NCBI GenBank assembly: GCA_023267045.1
Contig: JAHFOB010000008.1
Location: 1-46,233, forward strand
From: Candidatus Zambryskiibacteriota bacterium
GTDB taxonomy: Bacteria > Patescibacteriota > Minisyncoccia > Phycocordibacterales > DATDWN01
DNA: 46,233 bases
Direction of reading: 5' to 3'
The position numbers and the translations under genes are program-made. How positions within the stretch are numbered: position 1 is the stretch's first letter; each line of letters begins with the position of its first letter. Below the pieces are notes generated by a model. The model had not been told where the DNA came from. It made no database searches and saw only the letters and a list, made by a program, of their open reading frames with translations. Of this stretch, positions 1-9,435 are shown in pieces.

Positions 1-115
1 AGTTTCTGATTCTCATGTTTAAAGCCTATCATGTTTGCTAACAAGATAGGCTTTGCACATTCATCCCCGCCCTCACCAGGGAAGACGGGAGTCGGGCGGG
101 GTTCTCTGTGAATAG

Positions 116-146
116 AAGAGCCCGTGCGTTTCCGCTACGGGCTCTT
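116..146 (-). terminator. Rho-independent-type hairpin after the Cys-rich ORF
   Basis: AAGAGCCCGT-N11-ACGGGCTCTT, just downstream (minus strand) of the 172-501 ORF. Confidence 0.6.
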
Positions 147-171
147 AAAGAACTGCTTGCATGACCTTACC

Positions 172-501
172 TCAATGAACGAGACCGTTGAACTGGAAAA
201 CTTCATCTTCCTCGTTCAGCGCATCCAGAGTTTCACTTAACGATATTGCCCCAGGTTTGCCACAACCAGCACAGGACACAGTGATGACGATATCATCATC
301 ACAAGTCGGGTAACGTGGCAAAAGCAACTGACCACAACAATGAAGGACGACACTTTCACTGGTCAGATCATCAATGGAAATGTCGTGTGTTTTGTCGCAA
401 ACCATACACCTGACAGCAACCATTATGTGTTCTGACTGACGAGAGAACAAGACGAGTACAGCGTCGCACAGTTCGCATTTGCTACCAGCAATTTCACTCA
501 T
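172..501 (-). CDS. Cys-rich hypothetical protein (possible zinc ribbons)
   Basis: ORF; start moved to MSEIAGSKCELC because AGGGAGGT SD lies just upstream; repeated CxxC motifs. Confidence 0.6.
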   Translation of the reverse strand: MSEIAGSKCELCDAVLVLFSRQSEHIMVAVRCMVCDKTHDISIDDLTSESVVLHCCGQLLLPRYPTCDDDIVITVSCAGCGKPGAISLSETLDALNEEDEVFQFNGLVH

Positions 502-562
502 TTTGACCTCCCTTCTTCCAATATTTATTCTAGCACAGAATAATAAGAAAACCTCATAAGTT

Positions 563-2836
563 TTATTTGGCAACTGCCAGAGCCTCTTCAAAAGCAACTG
601 AAAGTAGTTTTGATCCCCCGCCGAGGCCCATTGTCACACCATAGAGAATTCCTGCGCGAGACATTGTTTCGCGATTGTGAGTTATAACGATCAGTTGTGA
701 TTTTCCAGAAAGATTTTCTACCATATCGGCATATTTTTTGGAATTGGCTTCATCAAGAGCCGCATCAGTTTCATCTAGAATAATAAACGGCGGAGGATTT
801 ACCTGTGAAATAGCAAAAAGGAGTGCGATAGAAGTCAACGCTCTCTCACCGCCAGAAAGCATCATCAGCCCTTTTACTTTTTTCTTTGGCAAATTTACTT
901 CAATATCTATTCCCTCCTCTCCTTCGACTTCGCTCAGGGCAAGTCCTTCTTCCATATCTTCATCTCCTAAATCCAAATCTGTGTCTTTTTTCTTGCGCTT
1001 AATCGGAACAGTCACAGAAAGTTTGGCTTCACCACCACCAAACATGAGTGAAAAATATTCTTTGAACTGCGTGTTTATTTTTTCCACTCCCGTTTTAAAC
1101 TCCGTTGAAAGCCGCATATCCAAATTAGCGATTAATTCTGTCAGAGATGTGGCAGATTTTTCCAAGTCCAAGAGCTCTTTTCCTAAAAAGGTATCTCTCT
1201 CGCTGGCTTCCGTGTATTCTTTCATGACATCCGCCTCACCAATACCACCACTATCCTCTAGTCTGATTTTTATTTTCTCTATTTTTCTTCGTCTCTCTTC
1301 TTGCTTTGCCCTCGATTCGTCTTCCTTCAAATTCCCCAAGGGTGACCCTTGGGGAGACTGAAACTGCAAAACATGAGTTCCGACCAAATGTCCGAGTTCT
1401 ATTAATTCCCTCTTGAAATCCTCTTTTAAGAGTCTCAAATTTTCCGACTCCAGTGACAAATCGTGAATTTTAGAACGAATTTCGCCGGATTCTGCCATAA
1501 TCCTGAAAACAGCTTTTTCGGCATCGCGATTTTTGTCTTTTTCTTTTTCAATTATATTTTTGAGTTTTGAATATTCGTCCGTTAGTTTATTTTCTCTCTC
1601 TTTTATTTCTTCCAGAGATTTTTCGATTTGTTTCTTCGATTTTTTTAAATTTTCTATATCCTTTTGGGCATCAGAGAGAAGTGACATGTCCACTTTGTCT
1701 TTGTTATGATCAATAAAGTCAGAAAGTCTGTGAGAGATTTCCTCGAGTGCTTCAAGCATGGCCTCCAAATTACCTTTTGACTTTGCTTCTTTGATTCTTG
1801 TTTCGATTGCAATAGACAAACTTTCAACAGAAACGAGTGTGACTGTTTTGTGCTCGTACGACTGTGCCACTTCTTCCTGTTTTTTGACAAGTTTTACAAG
1901 AGAGGAAATCTCTCCATCTAGTCTTCCAAAATCCCTGAACAAATTATCTTTTTCATCGCGGATTTTGTGGAGCGACTCTTCCAGTGAAATGAGTTTGTCA
2001 CTTTTTTCATCTTTGTTTTTGGCATTCTCCAGAATTGACTTGGTCGTATTTAATTCTTTTTCTAATTCTTTCTCTTTTTCCAGTAATGGCGATTTTAGAC
2101 TTTTAACTTTTGACTCACCCCTGTTTATATATTCGTCCTCCCGTCGCAAATACTCCAACGCTTCTTTCAGTAGCTCATCCTTCATCTCTACAGTTTTCTC
2201 CACTTTTTCTACCTGCTTTTTCAAAAACTTTATATGAGGCATTATTTCTCGTCGCAGAGACTCTACTTGTTTTATATTTTCTCGAGTTTTTTCCAACTTC
2301 CTTTCGCTTTCTTGTTTTTTATATTGATACATTTTGAGACCGAGAGCGTCCTCAATCATTGCTTTGCGTTCTTTTATGCTTGAGTTCAAAATTCTGTCTG
2401 CTTCACCTTGTGAAATAATATGATGTCCTGATGAGCCGATGTGCGCCGAAGCCAAAAGCTCCACAACGTCTCGAAGTCTGACCTGCGAACCATTTATCAA
2501 ATATTCGTTGACCGAGTCACGATGAACAACACGTTCTATGGTAACAATTTCGTAGTCCAGTGGCAAAAATTTACTACTGTTATCGAAAATAACTTTAACC
2601 GAAGCCCTGTTTGCCCTTGGCAAATCCCCCGCGCCGTTGAAAATAAGATCCTCGCCCTTTTTTCCTCGCAAACTTTTGATCGACTGCTCGCCTAAAACAA
2701 ACCGAAAGGCCTCTGCAATGTTCGACTTTCCCGAACCATTTGGTCCAACAATAGCCGAAACTTTCGATGTAAACTTAAGTTCGCTTTTCTTAGCGAACGA
2801 TTTAAAACCAGAGAGTTCAATGGATTTAAGATACAT
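563..2836 (-). CDS. smc: SMC-family ATPase, short form
   Basis: Walker A GPNGSGKSN, signature LSGGERALTSIALLFA, Walker B FIILDETDAALDE; 757 aa. Confidence 0.9.
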   Translation of the reverse strand: MYLKSIELSGFKSFAKKSELKFTSKVSAIVGPNGSGKSNIAEAFRFVLGEQSIKSLRGKKGEDLIFNGAGDLPRANRASVKVIFDNSSKFLPLDYEIVTIERVVHRDSVNEYLINGSQVRLRDVVELLASAHIGSSGHHIISQGEADRILNSSIKERKAMIEDALGLKMYQYKKQESERKLEKTRENIKQVESLRREIMPHIKFLKKQVEKVEKTVEMKDELLKEALEYLRREDEYINRGESKVKSLKSPLLEKEKELEKELNTTKSILENAKNKDEKSDKLISLEESLHKIRDEKDNLFRDFGRLDGEISSLVKLVKKQEEVAQSYEHKTVTLVSVESLSIAIETRIKEAKSKGNLEAMLEALEEISHRLSDFIDHNKDKVDMSLLSDAQKDIENLKKSKKQIEKSLEEIKERENKLTDEYSKLKNIIEKEKDKNRDAEKAVFRIMAESGEIRSKIHDLSLESENLRLLKEDFKRELIELGHLVGTHVLQFQSPQGSPLGNLKEDESRAKQEERRRKIEKIKIRLEDSGGIGEADVMKEYTEASERDTFLGKELLDLEKSATSLTELIANLDMRLSTEFKTGVEKINTQFKEYFSLMFGGGEAKLSVTVPIKRKKKDTDLDLGDEDMEEGLALSEVEGEEGIDIEVNLPKKKVKGLMMLSGGERALTSIALLFAISQVNPPPFIILDETDAALDEANSKKYADMVENLSGKSQLIVITHNRETMSRAGILYGVTMGLGGGSKLLSVAFEEALAVAK

Positions 2837-2966
2837 CCCGTAGTGAAAAATGACATCGCCCTACGAGCAGAATGTTATTTTTATTATAGTGTAAATAATG
2901 TCGACCATATTATATTATCATCTTAAGGGGTTTACCCCAATGTCATTTTCTACTACGGGATACATA

Positions 2967-3992
2967 TTAGACAATTAAATTTGTTACAAGCGCAACCATT
3001 GTTTCTTTTTCTTTTGGATCACTTTCGGCAATGAGAAGTGCCAAAGCCACCAACGTATTATCGTTGATTTTTTTCTCACCACCCTTACGATACAAAATTT
3101 TATTCAAATCTAAAAATAGGACGAACAGAAAAGAACCGATGCGTTTATTGCCATCAGAAAATGGATGATCCTTTATTATAAAATACAGCAGATGGGCAGC
3201 TTTTTCTTCCAAACTTCCATACACTTCTTTTCCGCCAAACGATTGATATATTCCAAGTAAAATTCCTTTGAAATTTCCGTCGCGTTCATTACCAAACAAA
3301 TCGCCAGCTTCACCCTTTGAAATAAGTTTTTTAGTTAGTTCATCAATTGCACTCCTAACAAAACCGTACTCGAGATGTTTTTTCTCTTTGATATTACTTT
3401 TTTGCAACAACAAACCGCCCTCATCGTATTTTTGAAGGAATGTCCAGGAATTTGCATAGTCTCGAATAACTGAAAGCAAACTATCGACTTCACCTTGATC
3501 CAGTTGTCGTTTACGAATAGTATCTTGAATAAAAGAGATTTTTTTGTTCAAGTCTGCCATGTGGTCATCCGAAAGTTTCTTAATTCTTTCTGTATTTAGA
3601 GCAACACCATGGATTATATAGTCATGCAAAGTTTCTGTAGCCCAGATTCGAAACTGAGTAGCTTGTTTTGAATTGACCCGATAGCCAACAGATAAAATCA
3701 CATCTAAATTATAGAATTCTATTTCACGAAAAACTTCTCTATTTCCTTCTTTTTGAACTGTTGCATTTTTTGCAACAGTTGAATTTTTATCAAGTTCGCC
3801 TGAACTAAAAATATCCTTGATGTGACGAGAAATAACAGATTTATCTCGTCCAAATAACTCTGCTATTTGATTAAGATTGGCCCAAATCGTGTCTTTGTTC
3901 ACATCTGCGCGCAAAGTGACATTACCTCGTGAACCACGATAAATGACAATCTCTTGTTGTTTTTTGGCAATGTTATTCAAACTTTTTTTCAT
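2967..3992 (-). CDS. RhuM-like protein with C-terminal Fic/Doc domain
   Basis: RhuM-like N-term (FYNLDVILSVGYRVNSKQATQFRIWATETL) and Fic motif HPFSDGNKR. Confidence 0.85.
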   Translation of the reverse strand: MKKSLNNIAKKQQEIVIYRGSRGNVTLRADVNKDTIWANLNQIAELFGRDKSVISRHIKDIFSSGELDKNSTVAKNATVQKEGNREVFREIEFYNLDVILSVGYRVNSKQATQFRIWATETLHDYIIHGVALNTERIKKLSDDHMADLNKKISFIQDTIRKRQLDQGEVDSLLSVIRDYANSWTFLQKYDEGGLLLQKSNIKEKKHLEYGFVRSAIDELTKKLISKGEAGDLFGNERDGNFKGILLGIYQSFGGKEVYGSLEEKAAHLLYFIIKDHPFSDGNKRIGSFLFVLFLDLNKILYRKGGEKKINDNTLVALALLIAESDPKEKETMVALVTNLIV

Positions 3993-4033
3993 TTGCCTAT
4001 TATATCAAAATTTTTTAGAAAAAATATAAGATT

Positions 4034-4063
4034 AAAGGCCGTCATGCAAATGCATGACGGCCT
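4034..4063 (-). terminator. Terminator of the ParB-like operon
   Basis: AAGGCCGTCATGC-AAAT-GCATGACGGCCTT perfect hairpin downstream of 4095-4934. Confidence 0.7.
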
Positions 4064-4094
4064 TGTATTTCACGAAAGAACTTCTTGTTTGTTG

Positions 4095-4934
4095 CTAGGC
4101 GGTCTTGGACAACTTGTCCAGCTTGGAGAGTTTTTCGTTCTCCTTGCCGTTCGTTGCCGAAGCGAGGAAACGGGTCTCCCACTCGGTGACAGTCTTGGAG
4201 GACTTGTTGAGAAGAGACTTGATGTGCCTGATGATCTCCTCAACCTGCTTTTTGGAGACGTCGCCGTCCTCGAACTTCTGCGTCATCTTGCGCAGAACAG
4301 CCACGTTTCTTTGAGCAAGGCCTCTGTAGATCACCGTGAGTTGACGTTGAACTTCAACGACGCCGGACTTGTGCTTCCTCTTGTGACCGGAGAGAACCTC
4401 TTTCAGCTTGTCCGCGTCAACGTTGTGCTGTTCCGCCGCCTTGGAAACGGTCAGACCGCCTTCAGTCACAGCTTCAGCCGCCCGCTGAAGCTTGGCTCGG
4501 TTCATCCGAGATTTCACTTCACCAGCGTACTTGCGAGCCATGCTTGCCGGAAGCACCAACATCTCACCGATACGCTTCATGGACTCCCCGCGATCGAGGA
4601 GAAGCATGATGGTGTGTTCGGTATCAGCAACGGTTGGCGGTTTCGAACCACCAGTGTTGGCCTTGTAAGCTTCGGCGATGAGTTCCGTCTCATCATCGAT
4701 CTTGTACACATCAACCTTGATTTCGGTGACTTTGGCCAGTTCGAACGCCTCCTTACGGTGACGTCCGTCAATCAAGGTCATGTCTTCTGTGACCTTGATC
4801 TTGCTGTTCATCTCCACCCCCCCCTCAACGAGTTCGGCGAGATAGAGAACGTGATCTTGATCGAGTTCTTTGCGGACGAAAAGGTTGGCCTTGAGATCGA
4901 CCACTTGCGCGACGACGGATTTCAAGAATTTCAT
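4095..4934 (-). CDS. ParB/Srx-like N-terminal domain protein
   Basis: TLIDGRHRKEAFELAKV ParB-like motif; AGGAG SD; no ParA nearby. Confidence 0.7.
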   Translation of the reverse strand: MKFLKSVVAQVVDLKANLFVRKELDQDHVLYLAELVEGGVEMNSKIKVTEDMTLIDGRHRKEAFELAKVTEIKVDVYKIDDETELIAEAYKANTGGSKPPTVADTEHTIMLLLDRGESMKRIGEMLVLPASMARKYAGEVKSRMNRAKLQRAAEAVTEGGLTVSKAAEQHNVDADKLKEVLSGHKRKHKSGVVEVQRQLTVIYRGLAQRNVAVLRKMTQKFEDGDVSKKQVEEIIRHIKSLLNKSSKTVTEWETRFLASATNGKENEKLSKLDKLSKTA

Positions 4935-4948
4935 CTCGTGTCTCCTGT

Positions 4949-5206
4949 CTACTGCAACTGCTGTGCTTGCTGATCAGACGGTTTGAAAAACCGTCCACTC
5001 TCTGCACGCCACCCGGCGTGCTTCAGTCTTACATCCGAAAGAATGACCACGTCACCCTCTTCCGGACTGCGATCCTCTTTCCACACTTTTCCGTTAAGAG
5101 AAAAAGTGATCGTTCCAAGTTCCTCTGACGAGGCCTTGGCATATGGGCCATGTTTACCGAGAGCAAATGTCTTTTGGACAATTGCCTTGTATGTAGCATC
5201 ACCCAT
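4949..5206 (-). CDS. hypothetical protein (85 aa)
   Basis: ORF with AAGGAG SD within the three-gene operon. Confidence 0.55.
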   Translation of the reverse strand: MGDATYKAIVQKTFALGKHGPYAKASSEELGTITFSLNGKVWKEDRSPEEGDVVILSDVRLKHAGWRAESGRFFKPSDQQAQQLQ

Positions 5207-5211
5207 AACAA

Positions 5212-5979
5212 TTACTCCTTATGATCACAAACAAGTCTCAAACTCAAGGCACTGAAATGTGCCGAAAGCTTGGCGATGCAGAGAACATCAGAGTGCCCGA
5301 GACTATCAACTTCATCTTGAGAAAGACCTTCGAAAAGACCTTCATCAAGTAGTGACCTCAAGCCCCTCATAATATCCAATGTCGCGAGACGTCGAACCCC
5401 GATTGAGTCATTCGTTTCGGACAAAGTCCGAACTTTACGTTCAACCAGTTCGAGTTTGGTTCTTTCCAAATCTGACGACCTGGTCAGATCAATCCGATAG
5501 CGCTTGAGAGCGTCTTTCTTTTTGCTCTCCAGTTCTTCTCGTTTTGACTTCCACAAATCGTAGATTTTTGCTTCTTTTTCCTTACTCAAACTGAAACCAC
5601 CACGCAGTAGTGTGTAAATCTGTGAAGTCTGCTGGTATGAAATCAGTTTGGTAACTTCACCTGGAGACAGAACTGCGAAACCGATAAGTTCAGCAAGACT
5701 TCGTAAAACCTTGCCAAGCCTTTCGAATTCGATGATTCTGTAACCCTGAAGATCGAGAAAGCAGGTCAATTTGATCAAACCCTCCCCAACGGGAATTTGA
5801 TTGTGATCAATTACTCGCTGAAGTGTCTTTGGAGCAAGACCACAGAAATCCGCGATGGGTTTCATGGATTCTTGTCTGTTCTTCTTTCCTTGTGGAAACT
5901 TGGAAACAAACCTCTTTGAAAAATGCTCAAGGCATTCCCCAAAGTGTTCTCTGAAAATTTCGACTCTTTCTTCAGTCAC
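5212..5979 (-). CDS. hypothetical protein, probable N-terminal HTH
   Basis: GTG start with AAGGAG SD; FCGLAPKTLQRVI HTH-like segment. Confidence 0.6.
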   Translation of the reverse strand: MTEERVEIFREHFGECLEHFSKRFVSKFPQGKKNRQESMKPIADFCGLAPKTLQRVIDHNQIPVGEGLIKLTCFLDLQGYRIIEFERLGKVLRSLAELIGFAVLSPGEVTKLISYQQTSQIYTLLRGGFSLSKEKEAKIYDLWKSKREELESKKKDALKRYRIDLTRSSDLERTKLELVERKVRTLSETNDSIGVRRLATLDIMRGLRSLLDEGLFEGLSQDEVDSLGHSDVLCIAKLSAHFSALSLRLVCDHKE

Positions 5980-6020
5980 ATGCGACTCTCCTTCCTTTCA
6001 AACAACGACTTCCGAGTTGC

Positions 6021-6049
6021 ACCCTATCATGTACAATGAATTCTGTCAA
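6021..6049 (-). promoter_or_regulatory. sigma70-type promoter for the ParB-like operon
   Basis: minus strand TTGACA-17 bp-TAGGGT, TG-extended -10. Confidence 0.6.
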
Positions 6050-6050
6050 G

Positions 6051-6743
6051 CTAGTTCCACCCCCTCTTTTCCAAAGCTAGTTTTGCTGCCATTTGTTCAG
6101 CATCCTGTTTCGACTCCCCTTCACCCGTTGCGATCAGTTCCTTACCAACATAAACACCGATTGTAAATTTCTTTTTGTGATCCAACCCAGACTCTTTGAC
6201 TGTTTTGTACGATGGAGTGATGCCATCAAACTCCTGGGCTTTTTCTTGAAACAAACTTTTTGCGTCAATAAAACTTCTTCCAGAAATAATATCGTCAATG
6301 AGTGGCGTGAAATGTTTTTCAATAAAACTAGTTGCTGTTTCCAAACCTTGATCTAAATAAATCGCGCCGATAAGGGCCTCGAGCGCATTTGCCAAAATAT
6401 ATTGTCTCGCGCGACCAGTGTCTTTGCTCTCACCTTTTGACAAAAGTAAAAAACCGCCCATTTCAAGACTTGTTGCAATTCCCGCGCATGTATCAGCGTT
6501 AACCAGAGCCGACCGATAAGCCGTCAAATCACCTTCTGTTTTATTTGTATATTTTTTGAAAAGAAAATCTGTAATAACCAGTTCGAGCACAGCATCGCCC
6601 AGAAACTCCAGTCTCTCATTGTGAGAAAGTCCTGAAGTTTTGTTTTCGTTTATATATGAACGATGAACAAAAGCCTGTTGTAACAAACTCTTGTCGGTGA
6701 AGTGTAACTCTGCTTTTTTTTCGAATTCTGTGAAATCTGGCAT
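6051..6743 (-). CDS. rnc: ribonuclease III
   Basis: NERLEFLGDAVLELVITDFLF, C-terminal dsRBD. Confidence 0.93.
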   Translation of the reverse strand: MPDFTEFEKKAELHFTDKSLLQQAFVHRSYINENKTSGLSHNERLEFLGDAVLELVITDFLFKKYTNKTEGDLTAYRSALVNADTCAGIATSLEMGGFLLLSKGESKDTGRARQYILANALEALIGAIYLDQGLETATSFIEKHFTPLIDDIISGRSFIDAKSLFQEKAQEFDGITPSYKTVKESGLDHKKKFTIGVYVGKELIATGEGESKQDAEQMAAKLALEKRGWN

Positions 6744-6836
6744 GATGTGTTAGTTTGTAAAGTTATAAAGTTTTTAAAGTTTGTAAAGTAAAAGAATTTG
6801 CATCCACTTTATGAACTTTATAACTTTATGAACTTT

Positions 6837-7733
6837 TTACTTTTTTAGTAATATATTTATGGCTTTGGTCACTAGTGGCAGAATATCATTATAAAAGTTT
6901 AGGTCAAGTATGTCGGCTAGCTTGAACCATTTGGCATCGTCCAAACCGCCCTTTTCTTCACGTTTAATATCTTTGAATTTTGACTCGGCTAGATAATAAA
7001 CAACGTGTTTTTTGGTCTTACCTTTCTCTGGATGATAGGCAATGTATTCGTTCTCACCAAGTTTATCTTTTATTTTTACATCCAAACCAAGTTCGTCTTT
7101 TATTCCTTCTTTTACACCTTTCTCCAACTCTACACCAGCTTCTATTTTACCTTTCGACAGCGTCCATCTTCCAAAAACATCATGAACCAAAGCTAGATAA
7201 ATATCCTCTCCGTCTTTAGCATAGACAACTGCGCCTCCAAGATTTTCTATAGGAACGGAAGTGTTTGGATTAAATTTATTTTTATTGTCTTTTGATGTTT
7301 CGTTTTTCCCCGGTTCGCCGAGCTCTTTGTAAACAGCGCCCAATACCCCGTTTACGAACTTACTTGATGTTTCTCCGCCAAAAGTTTTGGAAAGTTCTAT
7401 AGCTTCGTTAATAGCCACTTTAGGAGGAACTTGTGTTCGGTCGGCAAAAAGTAACTCGTACAAACCGATACGCAAAATATTTCTATCAATGACACTTATT
7501 TTATCTATTGGCCAGTCTGGTGCCGCTTTTTCAATTATCAAATCGATGTCTTTTTGTTTTTCCAAAACGCCTTTTATCAGATTTTCCATAAAAGAAAAAT
7601 CTCCGTGACCCGGAGCAAACTCGTCTACATTGCGCGCAAAAATACTTTTAGCTTCGGTGGAATTTTTAGAACCAAAATCCCACTCAAAGAGCGACTGTAA
7701 AACTATTGATCTGGAAAGGTGCCTGTTTGCCAT
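6837..7733 (-). CDS. nusB: NusB fused to a Nudix-fold domain
   Basis: N-term NusB (DRNILRIGLYELLF..PPKVAINEAIELSKTFGGETSSKFVNGVLG) and C-term Nudix-like box in one uninterrupted ORF. Confidence 0.85.
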   Translation of the reverse strand: MANRHLSRSIVLQSLFEWDFGSKNSTEAKSIFARNVDEFAPGHGDFSFMENLIKGVLEKQKDIDLIIEKAAPDWPIDKISVIDRNILRIGLYELLFADRTQVPPKVAINEAIELSKTFGGETSSKFVNGVLGAVYKELGEPGKNETSKDNKNKFNPNTSVPIENLGGAVVYAKDGEDIYLALVHDVFGRWTLSKGKIEAGVELEKGVKEGIKDELGLDVKIKDKLGENEYIAYHPEKGKTKKHVVYYLAESKFKDIKREEKGGLDDAKWFKLADILDLNFYNDILPLVTKAINILLKK

Positions 7734-7788
7734 ATAAAGAATGACTACCTACATTATTCTAGCAAACTATATTTCTATTATCAAATTT

Positions 7789-8016
7789 TTATCTACCTTC
7801 TTTTGATGCTTGTTTATCTCGTTTTGCTCTTTTTGCAATCTTTGCTTGAACATCGATAACCATTCGTCCTTTATATTGACCTGTGACGAGAGAGGCTCTG
7901 TGTCGCAAATGTGGAACACTGGTGTTTTTGTCCATTGTTACTGCAGGAGCAGATAGTCGGTGGTGAGACCGAGTTCTGTTACGCTGGCTTTTTGTATGAC
8001 GCATTCGTACTACCAT
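7789..8016 (-). CDS. rpmF: 50S ribosomal protein bL32
   Basis: RHTKSQRNRTRSHHRLSAPAV..HLRHRA..GQYKGR; Cys-free form. Confidence 0.8.
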   Translation of the reverse strand: MVVRMRHTKSQRNRTRSHHRLSAPAVTMDKNTSVPHLRHRASLVTGQYKGRMVIDVQAKIAKRAKRDKQASKEGR

Positions 8017-8180
8017 AATCTGGAACACTATCATGTTTAGTCTTAATAATCAACTTCTATTTTATAGTCGAAAATATTCTAGTTTTTACATTCCTTAATT
8101 TTCAATTTTTAATTTTTAAATAAAAAACCGCTGACGTTTGTCAGGGTTTGGGCTGTGGCCTCGTGGAGTGAAAAATAAAA

Positions 8181-8666
8181 TCAAACCACGAGACCACTAT
8201 ACTTCTTCGATAGTTCGTTCATGGCCGCCTTAAAAATCGGCCTATGAGTTCTATATAGCAATCTCAATAGGAACTGGTCGGCTTTTTCCCAACGTGGCGC
8301 CCAGATGGTGGTGAACTTACCATACATGATTTCGGTTCTCATCTTGCCAACCAGAGAATCTCCGTCGACAAGATACGCAACTTTACGATGCAACCCAGTG
8401 ATCACGTCATAAATCTTCTTCCCCTCGCCGCGCTCAAATGTCAGACCAGTTTCCTCTTCGAACTCACGAATAGCGGTATCCTCGAGATCTATGTCCTCGA
8501 GATGGTCACGGTTTTTACCACCAGGGTGTTTTGTTTGTACTTCCTGGTCCGGATATCTCGGGTTTGTCCCAAGACTGTCCTGAACCAGAACATATAATTC
8601 TCCAAGTTCATATTTGTAAGCAACCACGAAAGCCGCCCCATCAAAACGTATGTTATCAATGTCCAT
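8181..8666 (-). CDS. Nudix hydrolase
   Basis: canonical box GGKNRDHLEDIDLEDTAIREFEEETGL; GGAGGT SD before MDIDN. Confidence 0.8.
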   Translation of the reverse strand: MDIDNIRFDGAAFVVAYKYELGELYVLVQDSLGTNPRYPDQEVQTKHPGGKNRDHLEDIDLEDTAIREFEEETGLTFERGEGKKIYDVITGLHRKVAYLVDGDSLVGKMRTEIMYGKFTTIWAPRWEKADQFLLRLLYRTHRPIFKAAMNELSKKYSGLVV

Positions 8667-8702
8667 TTTTACCTCCTTTCCGAGGTCATTAATTCCTACA
8701 AA

Positions 8703-8731
8703 ACAATAGCACGTCTGTTTGGTAAAGTCAA
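8703..8731 (-). promoter_or_regulatory. promoter of the Nudix cassette
   Basis: TTGACT-17-TATTGT on minus strand. Confidence 0.55.
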
Positions 8732-8736
8732 TCAAG

Positions 8737-9339
8737 TTATATATTACGGCAAAATGTCCCTCTGTGAAGAGCTGAAAGACCGTTTTTGGAGATTGCTTTT
8801 CGATGGCTCAATGTGCCGTAGCCTTTGTGTATTTCAAAGCCATATTTTGGAAACTTCTTACCAGCTTTTTTCATAATATTGTCTCTGGAGACTTTAGCAA
8901 CAATTGAGGCCAGTGAAATAACTTTCTTTTTATCATCTCCGCGAATTATGGTTTTTTGATAAATGAATTCTTTTGGAGCTTTGAGACCACCGTCAAGAAA
9001 AACTTGTGTTTCTTTTGGATTAACTTTTAATTTGTTCAAACATTTCAGAACACACGATCGTATGGCAAAATTAATTCCCTTTTTATCTATAACTTTAGAA
9101 CTTTCATAACATACGATATATCGTATGTTATCAGTTTTTCTAGCTATTTTGATTTTTTTAAAGATTTTTTCCCTTTTTTCTGGAGAAAGTTTTTTTGAAT
9201 CTCGAGCTTCTACAAAAAGTTTACTGATTTTATTTTGATCACTGGTTTTTATTAAAACAACACCAACAGCAACAGGCCCAGCTAGTGGTCCACGTCCAAC
9301 TTCATCAATTCCTACTATTGTTTTAATATTCTTTCTCAT
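8737..9339 (-). CDS. rnhB: ribonuclease HII
   Basis: VGIDEVGRGPLAGPVAVGVV, DSKKLSPEKRE, SLASIVAKVSRD. Confidence 0.95.
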   Translation of the reverse strand: MRKNIKTIVGIDEVGRGPLAGPVAVGVVLIKTSDQNKISKLFVEARDSKKLSPEKREKIFKKIKIARKTDNIRYIVCYESSKVIDKKGINFAIRSCVLKCLNKLKVNPKETQVFLDGGLKAPKEFIYQKTIIRGDDKKKVISLASIVAKVSRDNIMKKAGKKFPKYGFEIHKGYGTLSHRKAISKNGLSALHRGTFCRNI

Positions 9340-9435
9340 AACAATAAATATTAAGAAATCTTTGGTTTCTTATTTCTAACGGGATTCATCTGTCAATTTT
9401 AACATATAAGAGAAAGGACCCTTCCGCCAATGCGT

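Noticed and set aside
738-1361. Plus-strand ORF of 207 aa antisense to smc, and similar long antisense ORFs (3954-4973, 11296-11634, 12058-12738, 38413-39213, 43230-43898)
   Set aside because: Low-complexity mirror translations of clearly coding opposite strands; no SD and no recognisable domain.
3756-3780. AACTGTTGCA-TTTTT-TGCAACAGTT palindrome inside the RhuM gene
   Set aside because: The encoded NSTVAKNATVQ is typical of this part of RhuM proteins, so the symmetry most likely reflects the native repeat of TV codons rather than an insertion.
6744-6836. AT-rich AAAGTTATAAAGTT-type repeats between rnc and nusB (also about 20010-20045, 36066-36110, 40990-41105)
   Set aside because: Degenerate low-complexity intergenic sequence; may be a weak repeat family but not distinguishable from composition by eye.
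7789-8016. Cys-free bL32 as unusual
   Set aside because: Cys-free (C-minus) bL32 and bL31 are common in bacteria, including E. coli-type bL32.
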